This document shows, piece by piece, positions 15,611-24,163 of a stretch of 51,699 nucleotides of DNA. Numbering within the stretch: position 1 is the first letter of the stretch; each line of letters starts with the position of its first letter. The notes under the pieces are model-generated. The model had not been told where the DNA came from. It ran no database searches and saw only the letters and a program-made list of their open reading frames with translations. The translations under genes and the position numbers were made by a program. This DNA comes from Armatimonadota bacterium (GTDB lineage: Bacteria > Armatimonadota > UBA10988). Location of the stretch: NCBI GenBank assembly GCA_016235455.1, contig JACRKZ010000107.1, forward strand, positions 1-51,699, read 5' to 3'.

Positions 15611-15688
15611 GAGGTGCTCTCCGGCGGCGCCAGAGCCGCGGAAGGCAATCGAGCGGGCCTGGCGAATCCGCGCGCGGAGGTCGCTCGC

Positions 15689-16759
15689 ATGCTCAGCGCC
15701 AAACCCGATTTCGACGAAGCCAGGACTCGCTGGGAGCACTTCTGGCACGGTGAGGTCGACAAGCGGCCGCTGGTCATGGCCCATGCGTTCCATGGCCAGG
15801 TGCGCGAGTGGCCGGGCTCGCGGTCCTATGAGCGCGCGGTGCTCGGCCGGTACGACGAGACCCTCGACCTGATCGACGAGTTCATGGATGTGGCTGAGTA
15901 CCTGGGCGAGGCCATGCCGTCGTTTGGCGTCTGCCACGGGCCGGACCAGTACGCCGCCTTCCTGGGCGCGGAACTGAAGTTCAACGACAGTTCGGGCAAC
16001 ACCAACTGGGTGGACCCGCTCATCGACGATTGGGCCACCGCCGACCTGACGCTGCACGAGGCCAACCCGACCTTCCAGAGCGTGCTGGCTTTCGGCCGCG
16101 CCATGGCCGAGCGGGCGCGAGGTCGCTATCTGGTCGGGCCGATCGATGCCCACTCGCACCTCGACACGCTCAGCGCCCTGCGTGGGCCGCAACGGCTGCT
16201 GATGGACCTGTACGACTGCCCCGAGCAGATCGACCGCGCCATGGCGCAGGTGCGGCCGCTGTTCCCGCGCGTCTACCAGGCGGTGTGGGACGCGGGTGAC
16301 ATGGGCGGCGCCAAGGGCTGCAGTCAGGGCGAGTTCTGGGGGCCCGGCAAGTTCGGCGTCATCCAGTGCGACTTCATCTACATGATCGGGCCTGAGCACT
16401 TCCGCCGCTTCGCGCTGCCGGCCATCGCGGAGGAGGCGGCGTGGCTCGACCAGGTCTACTTCCACCTTGACGGGCCCGGCTCGTTCCGCCACCTCGACGA
16501 CCTGCTGGCGGTGCCCAACATGGGCATCATCTCCGTCGACTCCGGCGACGGCCAGCCAGAGAACCACACCTGGGTCGACCTGTTCCAGCGCATCCTGGCC
16601 GCCGGCTGCAAGGTGCGCATCTACGGCTCCGGGCTCGATCTGGAGCGCATCAAGGTGCTGCACCGCGAGTTGGGCCCGCGCAACGTGATCTACAGCCCGG
16701 CCGTGGGCACGAGGGCCGAGTTCGAGCGGATCTGTGATTGGCTCGTCGCCAATACGTGA
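15689..16759 (+). CDS. Uroporphyrinogen decarboxylase-like (UroD/MtaA-type) protein
   Basis: Cytoplasmic TIM-barrel protein of 356 residues from the UroD superfamily, which includes haem-synthesis decarboxylases and corrinoid-dependent methyltransferases. The start at 15689 is set by GGAGG nine bases upstream; a longer frame would extend into the arsR promoter. Family features include PLVMAHAFHG near the N-terminus, YLVGPIDAHSHLDTLSALRG in the middle, the QCDFIYMIGPEHFRRFALP segment and the C-terminal GSGLDLERIKVLHRELGPRN. It lacks the N-terminal arginine-rich signature of true HemE, so a methyltransferase-like or other role is more likely. It is divergent from the arsR-hyf operon and shares its regulatory region. 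Confidence 0.72.
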   Translation: MLSAKPDFDEARTRWEHFWHGEVDKRPLVMAHAFHGQVREWPGSRSYERAVLGRYDETLDLIDEFMDVAEYLGEAMPSFGVCHGPDQYAAFLGAELKFNDSSGNTNWVDPLIDDWATADLTLHEANPTFQSVLAFGRAMAERARGRYLVGPIDAHSHLDTLSALRGPQRLLMDLYDCPEQIDRAMAQVRPLFPRVYQAVWDAGDMGGAKGCSQGEFWGPGKFGVIQCDFIYMIGPEHFRRFALPAIAEEAAWLDQVYFHLDGPGSFRHLDDLLAVPNMGIISVDSGDGQPENHTWVDLFQRILAAGCKVRIYGSGLDLERIKVLHRELGPRNVIYSPAVGTRAEFERICDWLVANT

Positions 16760-16825
16760 CGTTCGCCGCGGGCAGACGCCACGTTGTTCCGGCGACAGGC
16801 CAAGTCGAGCGAGGAGGACACAGCG

Positions 16826-17359
16826 ATGGGCGTCCACCAGCTTGTCACGCCCTACGACGCAGGCTGGACGCAATGGGCACAAGAGTGTGGCGTGCCTCTG
16901 ACCGGCGACGAACCAGCTGGCCGGAAGCCGACGCTCGCGGAGTTGCTGGCCGCCGTGGCGAGCCTGGCCGAGCACGACACGACGCTGGCCGAAGGCCACG
17001 ACGACGCTCCGGTCGCCAGCCTGCCGCCGCACTGGTTCCAGATCCATGCCAGGTCGCGCGCCATGCGCCGCTTCGCCTGCGAGGGCCAGTGGCGCAACAC
17101 CGTGGCGCCGGGCATCGCCGAGGAGCCGGCCTCTTGGCTTGTGATCGACGGGCGCGTCGACGCCGACGGTAGCGTCGCGCTCATGTCCTGCCAAGGCCAT
17201 TCCGCGCCCCTGCTGGCCGTGGTGCGTGCCCTGGTCGCCGCGTGCGGCCCGCAGGTCATGTTCGCCGACTGCGCTGGCATCCCGTGGCTGGTGCTGACGT
17301 CAGACAGCGTGCCAATCGGGCCGGAGCCGTGGTGGGGAGACCTGCCGGACGGCGGGTGA
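16826..17359 (+). CDS. Uncharacterised protein, 177 aa
   Basis: No family was recognised. The start at 16826 (MGVHQLVTPY) is supported by GAGGAGG ten bases upstream. The protein is soluble, with no signal peptide or membrane segment. It has a tryptophan-rich C-terminus (PEPWWGDLPDGG) and a central PHWFQIHARSRAMRRFACEGQW. It follows the UroD-like gene by 66 bp on the same strand, so co-transcription is possible. It converges with the phosphatase-type gene after 6 bp. Confidence 0.7.
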   Translation: MGVHQLVTPYDAGWTQWAQECGVPLTGDEPAGRKPTLAELLAAVASLAEHDTTLAEGHDDAPVASLPPHWFQIHARSRAMRRFACEGQWRNTVAPGIAEEPASWLVIDGRVDADGSVALMSCQGHSAPLLAVVRALVAACGPQVMFADCAGIPWLVLTSDSVPIGPEPWWGDLPDGG

Positions 17360-17365
17360 CAGCGC

Positions 17366-18208
17366 TCAACCGATCTGTCCCCAGGCCCGGGGCCGTTGTG
17401 TCGCGGCGCGCTCGGGTGGCAGTGGCCGCAGTTCGATCTCCGCGACGATGGGCCGATGGTCGGAGGCCACGGGCTCGTCGATCACCGCGCACGAGACGAC
17501 CCGCGCCTCACGCCGGCCGGGTCGCAAGTAGACGTGGTCGATCTTGGCCGTGGGTCGATCCGCGGGGCAGGTAGGACCGTTGGCCGTGGTGACTTCGAGC
17601 CAGCCGGCCGCCAGCAGCCGCGCCAAGGGCGGCGAGCCGGGCTCGCAGTTCAGATCGCCCGCCAGAATCACCGCCGCATCGCTCGGCACCTTTCCGGCCT
17701 CGGCCAGAATGGCGTCGATCTGGCGAACGCGACTGGCTTGACCGGCGGCGTCGCCCTCGAAGTCGAGATGCGTGGCCATGAAGACCAGCGGCTCGGCCAG
17801 GCCCGGCACCGCGATGTCTGCGCGCAGACAGCAGCGTGGCTCGCCATGGACGGGCAACGGCGTGACGGTGGGGTGGGCGAGGGGATGGCGGGCCAGCAGG
17901 GCGTTGCCATACTCGCCACCCGCGAAGTCGATGGCCCGGCCAAACAGCCCGCCCAGCCCCGTCTGCTGAGCCAGCACGGCCGGCTGGTCGACGCGGCTGG
18001 TGCGCGTCGTGCGGCGCTCGACTTCCTGTAGTGCCACCAGATCCGCATTGGCGTTGGCGAGGATCGCGCCGATGCGGGCCAGGTCCAGCTTGCCATCCAG
18101 CCCGGCGCCGTGGTGGATGTTGTAGGAGACGACGCGCAGCCGCACGGGCTCGGCGCCGGCCGGCGCCGCCAGCGCCGTCACGGCCAGGCAGACAAAGACA
18201 GGTGTCAT
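17366..18208 (-). CDS. Exported endonuclease/exonuclease/phosphatase family protein
   Basis: Metal-dependent phosphodiesterase-fold protein of 280 residues with a cleavable signal peptide (residues 1-19, ending APAGAEP). The catalytic signatures appear in order: SYNIHHGAG, LQEVERRT with the metal-binding Glu, GEYGNALLAR, THLDFEGD, AGDLNCEPGS, KIDHVYLRP and the terminal SDHRPIVAE. The length fits the minimal EEP domain. The substrate (DNA, phospholipid head group or sugar phosphate) cannot be told from sequence. The start has GGGAG upstream. It is divergent from the hybrid kinase gene. Confidence 0.9.
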   Translation of the reverse strand: MTPVFVCLAVTALAAPAGAEPVRLRVVSYNIHHGAGLDGKLDLARIGAILANANADLVALQEVERRTTRTSRVDQPAVLAQQTGLGGLFGRAIDFAGGEYGNALLARHPLAHPTVTPLPVHGEPRCCLRADIAVPGLAEPLVFMATHLDFEGDAAGQASRVRQIDAILAEAGKVPSDAAVILAGDLNCEPGSPPLARLLAAGWLEVTTANGPTCPADRPTAKIDHVYLRPGRREARVVSCAVIDEPVASDHRPIVAEIELRPLPPERAATQRPRAWGQIG

Positions 18209-18367
18209 GTGCGGGCTCCCGCGGCCGAGCCTACTCCACGCAGGCCGTCACGTCCATTCCGCGCCACGGCGACCGGGGGCGGGTCCTGGGAGGATTCTGC
18301 CTGAGTCTGCCCAAACAAGCCACCCTGGCGCGTCCTGCGGTTTCGGCTCGCGCGAGGAGCACAGCCG

Positions 18368-21300
18368 ATGACACCGATCGACAGCGATGGTAGCGACGCC
18401 GCCGCGCGGCTTGGGCCGCGGCACGGGCTCGCCGTGGGCGAAGGCGTCAGCTTCGGCGCCATCCTCGCCTCCCTGCCCGAAGGTGTCGTCTTCCTGAACC
18501 ACCGCGGCGAGCTGGAGGTGGTCTACCCAGCAGTCTCGGGCCTCCACGGCGACGGCTCAGAGAGCCGAGCGGCACTCGTCCAGGGACTGGACATCCGGCA
18601 CATCCGAACGAACGGGGCACCATTCCCCACCGAAGAGCAGCCTGCGGCCGTGGCCCGGCGCACCGGGCGGCCGGTGCGCAACGTGGAGGTGGGCACGGCG
18701 TTGGCTGACGGACCGATTCGCTGGCATCTAGTCACCGCGGAGCCGGTCTGGGACGGCGAGGACGGAGAGCCGCGCGCCGTGGTCTTCTTCCTCGACGTCA
18801 CCGAGCGACGGCAGGCGGAGGCGGCGCTGCGCGAGCGCGAGGCGCAGCTCGAGGCCATTGCCAACGGCACGACGGACGCGGTCTTCCTGAAGGACACGCA
18901 GGGCCGGTACGTGCTGGCCAACACGAGTACGCTGCGCTTCCTCGGGCTGCCGGCTGAGCATGTCCTGGGCCGCGACGACACTGCCGTGTTCCCCCCCGAC
19001 GAGGCCCGCAAGCTCATGGCGCTGGACCGCGAGGTCATGCACTCGGGGCGGGTCCAGACCAACGAGGAGGTCATCACCGTCCAGGGCGGGCCACGCACAT
19101 TCCTGGCCACCAAGGGCCCGGTGCACGATGCTGACGGGCAGTTGGTGGGTCTGTTCGGCATCTCCCGCGATATCAGTGAGCGCAAGCTCGCGGAGCAGGT
19201 GCTGCGCGACAGCGAAGCGCGGCTGCGCTATGAACTCCAGCTCAGCCAGGCCCTGTCCGCGCCGTTCGAGCTGGACGCGGTGCTGCAGATGGTGGTGGAC
19301 GGTGCCACCCAATTGCTGGACCTGGACACCGGCGCGGTCTACCTGCAGGACGGCGACCAGGTCGTCCTGGCGGCCACCTCGCCGCCGCTGCCACCGAACT
19401 TCCCCGACGAGCTGCGCCGCGCCGCGCTGAGTGACCACCCGCATCTGCGCGCGGCCATCGCCGAAGGCACCGCGATCACCTTGCCGGACGCCGCCACCGC
19501 CCAGCTCACGCCTGCCGAGCGCTCGGCCTGCGACGTGCGGGGCCTGCGGTCACTGGTTTACATCCCGCTGTTGGCGGCGGACCGCGCGGTCGGCGCGCTG
19601 ATTCTGGGCGCCACCAGGGGCGTGCGTACCTTCCAAGACGAGGAACTGCTGCTCTCCACGGGGTTCGCGGGTCAGGCCGCGCAGACCATCGAGAACGTCC
19701 GGCTGTTCGAGGCCTCCCAGGAGCACGCCGCGGCCCTCGCGCGCGAGGTGGCCGAGCGCACGCGCGCGGAGCAGGCGCTGGCGGCCGAAGCCGAAAACGT
19801 GCGTGAGTTGCTGGGCCAGGCTGAGCGGGCGCGCTCGTCACTGGTCGAAGTGCTTGAGGACGAGCAACGCGCGCTGTCGGCTCTGCGTGACAGCGAGGAG
19901 CGGTTCCGCGTGCTCTTCGAGCAGGCGGGCGACTACGCGTTCGTGCTGGAGCCGCACGAGCAGCTCGGCCCGGTAATCGTCGACGCCAACGAGGCGGCCT
20001 GTCTGGCACATGGCTACACCCGCGACGAACTGATCGGCCAGTCCGTGCTTGCCATCGACGTCAGTGGCGTGTCCGACCAGGTTGCGCGCACCAGGCTCGA
20101 GCAGGTGCTGGCCGGCGAGACGATGCGCATGCGCACGGTCCATCGGCGCCGTGACGGCTCCACGTTCCCCGTGGAGGTGACGGCCAAAGTCGTGCGGCGT
20201 GGCGGGCGGTCGCCCCTGATCTTCAGTACCGAGCGCGACATCTCGGAGCGGGTTCGGCTCGAGGAAGAGCGCGAGCGGCTGCAGGCCGAGTTGGCGCAAG
20301 CGCAGAAGATGGAGTCGATCGGCCGGCTGGCTGGCGGCATCGCCCACGACTTCAACAACGTGCTCGGCGCTATCCAGGGCTACACGGAGCTGGCACTGCA
20401 AGATGTGCGGTCCGAGGAAGCCCTGCGCGCCGACCTGGGCGAGGTGCTCAAGGCGTGCGATCGCTCGGCGGATCTCACGCGCCAGTTGCTCGCCTTCGCC
20501 CGCCGACAGACCATCCTGCCGCGCGTGCAGAACCTGAACGAGACCATCGCCAGCATGTTGGCCATGCTCAGGCGGCTGATCGGCGAGAATGTCGAGTTGT
20601 TGTGGCGGCCGGGGCGCGATCTGTGGTCCGTCCGGGTCGACTCCTCTCAGATGGATCAGATCCTGGCCAACCTGTGCGTCAATGCCCGCGATGCCATCAG
20701 CGACGTGGGCACCGTCACCATCGAGACCGGCAACGCGGACCTCGACGAGACCTGCGGCCTGACACAGGTCGGCTGCCCGCCCGGCGAGTACGTGCGGCTC
20801 AGCGTGACTGACAGCGGCTGCGGCATGAGCGAGGAAACGCGCCTGCACATCTTCGAGCCGTTCTACACCACCAAGCCGCTCGGCGAGGGCACGGGCCTGG
20901 GCTTGGCCACGGTCTATGGGGCGGTGCGCCAGAACGGCGGATTCATCCGCGTGGTGAGCGAGCCCGGCCAGGGGTCGACGTTCGATCTGTACTTGCCCCG
21001 CTGCACCAGCGCGGTGGACGACCAGGTTGTCAGCGCTCGCGCCACGGGCACCGCCGGCGCCGGCCAGACCATCGTGGTGGTCGAGGACGACCCCGGCATC
21101 CTGACCATGGTCAAACGCCAGTTGTCCAGCCGTGGCTACCAGATCCTGGCGGCCGGCACCGCCAAGGAGGCCATGCGGCTCGTCGCCGAGCACGACGGCC
21201 AGATCGAGCTCCTGCTCACCGACGTGATCATGCCGGAAATGAACGGCCGTGACCTGGCGAACGCCCTGACGGCTGCGCGGCCCGACCTCAAGTGCCTGTT

Positions 21301-21427
21301 CATGTCGGGCTATCCAGCGGATGTGGTCGCCCAGCACGGCGTCGTGGCCGAAGGCACGAGCTTCATTGGCAAGCCGTTCGCCGCGTCGGCCTTGCTGGAC
21401 CAGGTCGGCGCGCTGCTCAAGGGGTGA
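18368..21427 (+). CDS. Soluble hybrid sensor histidine kinase (PAS-PAS-GAF-PAS-HK-REC)
   Basis: Signal-transduction kinase of 1019 residues without transmembrane segments, so it should sense a cytoplasmic signal. Domain order: PAS about 30-145, PAS about 160-275 (DAVFLKDTQGRYVLAN), GAF about 290-445, a coiled-coil linker, PAS about 510-635, HisKA with phospho-acceptor His660 in GGIAHDFNN, HATPase with the N box NLCVNARDAI and glycine box GEGTGLGLATVYGAVRQNGG, and a C-terminal receiver with Asp952 in LLTDVIMPEMNG. No DNA-binding domain is present and no partner regulator lies next to it, so output goes through a distant Hpt or response regulator. The start has GAGGAG upstream. Confidence 0.93.
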   Translation: MTPIDSDGSDAAARLGPRHGLAVGEGVSFGAILASLPEGVVFLNHRGELEVVYPAVSGLHGDGSESRAALVQGLDIRHIRTNGAPFPTEEQPAAVARRTGRPVRNVEVGTALADGPIRWHLVTAEPVWDGEDGEPRAVVFFLDVTERRQAEAALREREAQLEAIANGTTDAVFLKDTQGRYVLANTSTLRFLGLPAEHVLGRDDTAVFPPDEARKLMALDREVMHSGRVQTNEEVITVQGGPRTFLATKGPVHDADGQLVGLFGISRDISERKLAEQVLRDSEARLRYELQLSQALSAPFELDAVLQMVVDGATQLLDLDTGAVYLQDGDQVVLAATSPPLPPNFPDELRRAALSDHPHLRAAIAEGTAITLPDAATAQLTPAERSACDVRGLRSLVYIPLLAADRAVGALILGATRGVRTFQDEELLLSTGFAGQAAQTIENVRLFEASQEHAAALAREVAERTRAEQALAAEAENVRELLGQAERARSSLVEVLEDEQRALSALRDSEERFRVLFEQAGDYAFVLEPHEQLGPVIVDANEAACLAHGYTRDELIGQSVLAIDVSGVSDQVARTRLEQVLAGETMRMRTVHRRRDGSTFPVEVTAKVVRRGGRSPLIFSTERDISERVRLEEERERLQAELAQAQKMESIGRLAGGIAHDFNNVLGAIQGYTELALQDVRSEEALRADLGEVLKACDRSADLTRQLLAFARRQTILPRVQNLNETIASMLAMLRRLIGENVELLWRPGRDLWSVRVDSSQMDQILANLCVNARDAISDVGTVTIETGNADLDETCGLTQVGCPPGEYVRLSVTDSGCGMSEETRLHIFEPFYTTKPLGEGTGLGLATVYGAVRQNGGFIRVVSEPGQGSTFDLYLPRCTSAVDDQVVSARATGTAGAGQTIVVVEDDPGILTMVKRQLSSRGYQILAAGTAKEAMRLVAEHDGQIELLLTDVIMPEMNGRDLANALTAARPDLKCLFMSGYPADVVAQHGVVAEGTSFIGKPFAASALLDQVGALLKG

Positions 21428-21438
21428 TCCGGCCAGCG

Positions 21439-22965
21439 CTACTCCTCGATCTGAGTCACATCGTCGGCCGGCTTCGGGTAGCCCTTGGCGGCAACCGCGG
21501 CGCGGCATTCGTCCACCATGGCCTGGGTCACGGTGAACTCGAACTTGCCGTAGTCGTCGATCTTGTAGTCGCCCACCCAGAAGAAACCCCACTTGTCGAA
21601 GAAATCGGTCAGGTCGAGCTTGAGGCCGTCGCAGGCCAGTTTGACGAACTCGAACTGGTTGCGGAACGACTCCTTGCCGCGACCCGCATCCGGCCGATTG
21701 CGCATGGTCTCCATCAGGTCGGCGTAGAAGTCGGGCTTGCCCATCTTGAGCGCGTAGAGCTGCAGTTGCCAGAACGGCACCAGGCGGTCGAACACATCGG
21801 CGCACTGGAGGTACGAGATCCTCGCGTCGATGATGTTCTTCCGCGCCGAGGCGTAGTTCTTCTGGTGCCGGATACGGCTCTCGTTGCCCATCTTGCCCAG
21901 TGTGTAGAGCGAGAAGAAGTTGCAGCTCACCTCGGTCATGCCGCTCCACGTCACCTGGGGGCGCATCTGCAGCGCGTGGCCGGTCTCGTGGCTGAAGCCC
22001 CAGCAGGGGTCGCCCTTGATCACCGTGTCGGGGTTGGCCACCATGCCCATGACGCTCTTCGTGCCGAGGTAGGCCACGCCGTCGCCGTCGCGGAACATGT
22101 AGTAGTTGAAGTTGACCCGCGCCAGGATGTGGTTGCGCGGCACCTTGTCGTACTTGACCAGACCCATGAACGTGAAGTGGTGCCCCAGCAGCGTGTCGTA
22201 GTTGCGGATCAGCTCCACGCCACGGCTGCGAGTATGGACGTTGAACCACTCCACGGGATAGGCCACCTGGATGTGCTGGCCGCGCGCGTCCATGATCGGG
22301 CTGACGGCGTGGTCCAGTAGCCGGTCCCAGTCCTCATTGCTCTGCTTCGTGCCGTCGAAGTACCCGTTGACCCGGCCCGTGGGGAAGTGCACGCGGATGC
22401 GCGGCGCCTTTTCGGCCTGGTCGTCGTAGTAGCTGACATAGACCAGCCCGCCCTTGTCGATGTGGACGATGTTGGCGCCCTCGCGCAGGTCGACCGCCTG
22501 CCGATGCAAGCCCCAGCCGTTGGGGTCCTTGGTCGGCTCAATGCCCTCGGCCGGCTTGCGCATCCAGTCGGGGATGAGCAGCTGCAATCGGTGGCCCGCG
22601 GTCGGCCCGACCAGCACCAGGTGCTCGCCGGCGTCGAGCACGATGCCGGTGATGCCTTCATAGCGGCTGAAGCCGTCGCCCAGCTTGAGCGTTCGGCCCA
22701 ACTCCGTGGGCGACGGGTAGGCAGCGTAGTCGGCGACGCGGTAAGCAGGATCGTAGGTCCCAGCGAGCATCGACTCGGCCACGGCGCGCAGCACATCCGT
22801 CTTGAACCCGGCCAGGTCCGCTGCCTTGACCTCCGGCCGCAGCGCCGTGCAGGTCGCGTCGGTGAAATGCGCCAGGTCGGCGGTGACGGCCTGCGCGTCG
22901 AGCGGCGCGGCGGCGGCCGGCAGGCTGGCCGCCAGCGCGGCCATCAGCGTGCATCGCAAGGTCAT
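21439..22965 (-). CDS. Exported M60-type (enhancin-like) metallopeptidase
   Basis: Secreted zinc peptidase of 508 residues. It has a signal peptide (residues 1-19), an N-terminal helical region, a beta-rich region near RYEGITGIVLDAGEHLVLVG typical of M60 proteins, and the zinc site HETGH (His326, Glu327, His330) followed by a distal Glu in MTEVSCNFFSLYTLG. The M60 family cleaves mucin-like and other glycoproteins, so a role in opening a glycoprotein or mucilage matrix is likely. The start has GAGGAG upstream. It ends 11 bp from the kinase gene, in convergent orientation. Confidence 0.85.
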   Translation of the reverse strand: MTLRCTLMAALAASLPAAAAPLDAQAVTADLAHFTDATCTALRPEVKAADLAGFKTDVLRAVAESMLAGTYDPAYRVADYAAYPSPTELGRTLKLGDGFSRYEGITGIVLDAGEHLVLVGPTAGHRLQLLIPDWMRKPAEGIEPTKDPNGWGLHRQAVDLREGANIVHIDKGGLVYVSYYDDQAEKAPRIRVHFPTGRVNGYFDGTKQSNEDWDRLLDHAVSPIMDARGQHIQVAYPVEWFNVHTRSRGVELIRNYDTLLGHHFTFMGLVKYDKVPRNHILARVNFNYYMFRDGDGVAYLGTKSVMGMVANPDTVIKGDPCWGFSHETGHALQMRPQVTWSGMTEVSCNFFSLYTLGKMGNESRIRHQKNYASARKNIIDARISYLQCADVFDRLVPFWQLQLYALKMGKPDFYADLMETMRNRPDAGRGKESFRNQFEFVKLACDGLKLDLTDFFDKWGFFWVGDYKIDDYGKFEFTVTQAMVDECRAAVAAKGYPKPADDVTQIEE

Positions 22966-23021
22966 CTGCGGCTCCTCAGCAAACGTTGCTGGGAGGCAGT
23001 GTACCCGAACCGGTGCCGGTA

Positions 23022-23047
23022 CGCCAAGGTCCAGATAGGCCTTGGCG
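23022..23047 (-). terminator. Possible terminator hairpin after the rhaT-type gene
   Basis: CGCCAAGG (23022-23029) pairs perfectly with CCTTGGCG (23040-23047) across a 10-base loop. It lies 25 bp past the stop codon of the RhaT-like gene and before the M60 peptidase gene. There is no T-tract, so intrinsic termination is only a possibility. Confidence 0.4.
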
Positions 23048-23070
23048 CAGCCGCCCGGATTCGAACCGCT
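23043..23070 (-). other. tRNA 3'-end-like fragment
   Basis: On the minus strand the sequence runs CGGTTCGAATCCGG (a T-arm-like segment with the TTCGAAT loop), a 7-base acceptor-like stretch, one base and CCA. Only three T-stem pairs form. No matching acceptor 5' strand, D arm or anticodon arm is found where they would have to lie, inside the rhaT-like coding region. It is therefore at most a remnant, possibly an attachment-site trace, and not a functional tRNA. Confidence 0.35.
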
Positions 23071-23071
23071 C

Positions 23072-24145
23072 CTATTTTGGCGCCGCCGCCGTCAGGAAGT
23101 TGCCATAGCCGATGACCAGCGTCGAGCCGACCAGCACGGCCAGGCCGAGCGCGATGAGCCGGTGGGTGCGGGCGCTGGTGCCGCGCCATTCGTGCAGCGC
23201 CACGCCCCACAGCGTGCTGAAGATGATGATGCTGGCCATGTGCAGCGTCCAACTCGAGAAGTCGTACGCGCCCATCTTGGTCTGGCCCATGGTGTAGAAG
23301 AAGAACTGCAGGTACCAGGTGACGCCGGCCAGCGCCGCGAACAGGTAGTTGGCCCGCAGCGGCACCTCGGCGTCGCGGCTCAGGTACTCGCCGCCGGACT
23401 TGTTGCGCCGGTTCAGCGAGACGCACCACAGCAGGTTGGTGGTGAACCCGCCGGCCAGCACGACGATCAGCGCCGGCAGGCCCTGCCAGATGGCCGAGCC
23501 GCCGCTGGCCTGGAGGTGCTCCTTGGCCAACTCGGTGATGGGCTTGGCGGCGGTCAGGGCGAAGGCCATGCAGGCGGACATGATGCCCGCGAAGGTGGCC
23601 ACCAGCAGGCCCTTGACGAAGCTGAACTCGCCGATGGCCTCGGTCTTCTGCTCGGCGGTCAGCTCGCGCTCCTTGGCCATGCCGGCCATGCCGCTGACGG
23701 CGATGCCGCCCAGACAGACCAGCACGCCGAGCAGCACATAGGGTCCGCCGGCCTCGGACAGCAACTTGCCGAAGGTACCTTGGAAGAGTGGTGGGATGAG
23801 CGTGCCGAACGCCGCGCAGAAGCCCAGGGCGATGGCGTAGCCCAGGGCAATGCCCAGATAGCGCATGGACAGGCCAAAGGTCAGCCCGCCGATGCCCCAC
23901 AGCACGCCGAACACATAGGCCCAGGCGATGCTGCCCGCCGGCGCTCCGGTGAGCACGCCGAGCAGGCCTGGCACGAGCAGCGAGCCCATGACCCACGGCG
24001 CGAAGATCCACGAGAACACGCCGCCGACCAGCCAGTAGGTCTCCCACGACCAACGCCGGACAGACTTGTACGGGATGTAGAAGCTCGCGGCGGCCAGACC
24101 GCCGATCCAGTGCAGCACCACGCCCAGGAACGGATTGGCGTCCAT
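23072..24145 (-). CDS. rhaT: L-rhamnose-proton symporter RhaT-like permease
   Basis: Inner-membrane sugar transporter of 357 residues with about ten transmembrane segments, matching RhaT in size and in sequences such as WSWETYWLVGGVFSWIFAPW near the N-terminus and YLQFFFYTMGQTKMG near the C-terminus. The start has GGGAGG close upstream. It follows the isomerase-like gene by only 18 bp, so transport and first catabolic step are probably co-expressed. A rhamnosidase gene 10 kb away supports rhamnose as substrate; fucose or another deoxysugar is also possible. Confidence 0.9.
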   Translation of the reverse strand: MDANPFLGVVLHWIGGLAAASFYIPYKSVRRWSWETYWLVGGVFSWIFAPWVMGSLLVPGLLGVLTGAPAGSIAWAYVFGVLWGIGGLTFGLSMRYLGIALGYAIALGFCAAFGTLIPPLFQGTFGKLLSEAGGPYVLLGVLVCLGGIAVSGMAGMAKERELTAEQKTEAIGEFSFVKGLLVATFAGIMSACMAFALTAAKPITELAKEHLQASGGSAIWQGLPALIVVLAGGFTTNLLWCVSLNRRNKSGGEYLSRDAEVPLRANYLFAALAGVTWYLQFFFYTMGQTKMGAYDFSSWTLHMASIIIFSTLWGVALHEWRGTSARTHRLIALGLAVLVGSTLVIGYGNFLTAAAPK

Positions 24146-24163
24146 GTGGACCTCCCCAGTGGC

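Noticed and set aside
15689..16759. Haem-biosynthetic HemE
   Set aside because: The N-terminal arginine-rich HemE signature is missing and no haem genes are nearby.
23043..23118. Complete tRNA gene on the minus strand
   Set aside because: T-arm-like and CCA sequences are present, but the other arms would have to lie in the rhaT-like coding sequence and do not form.
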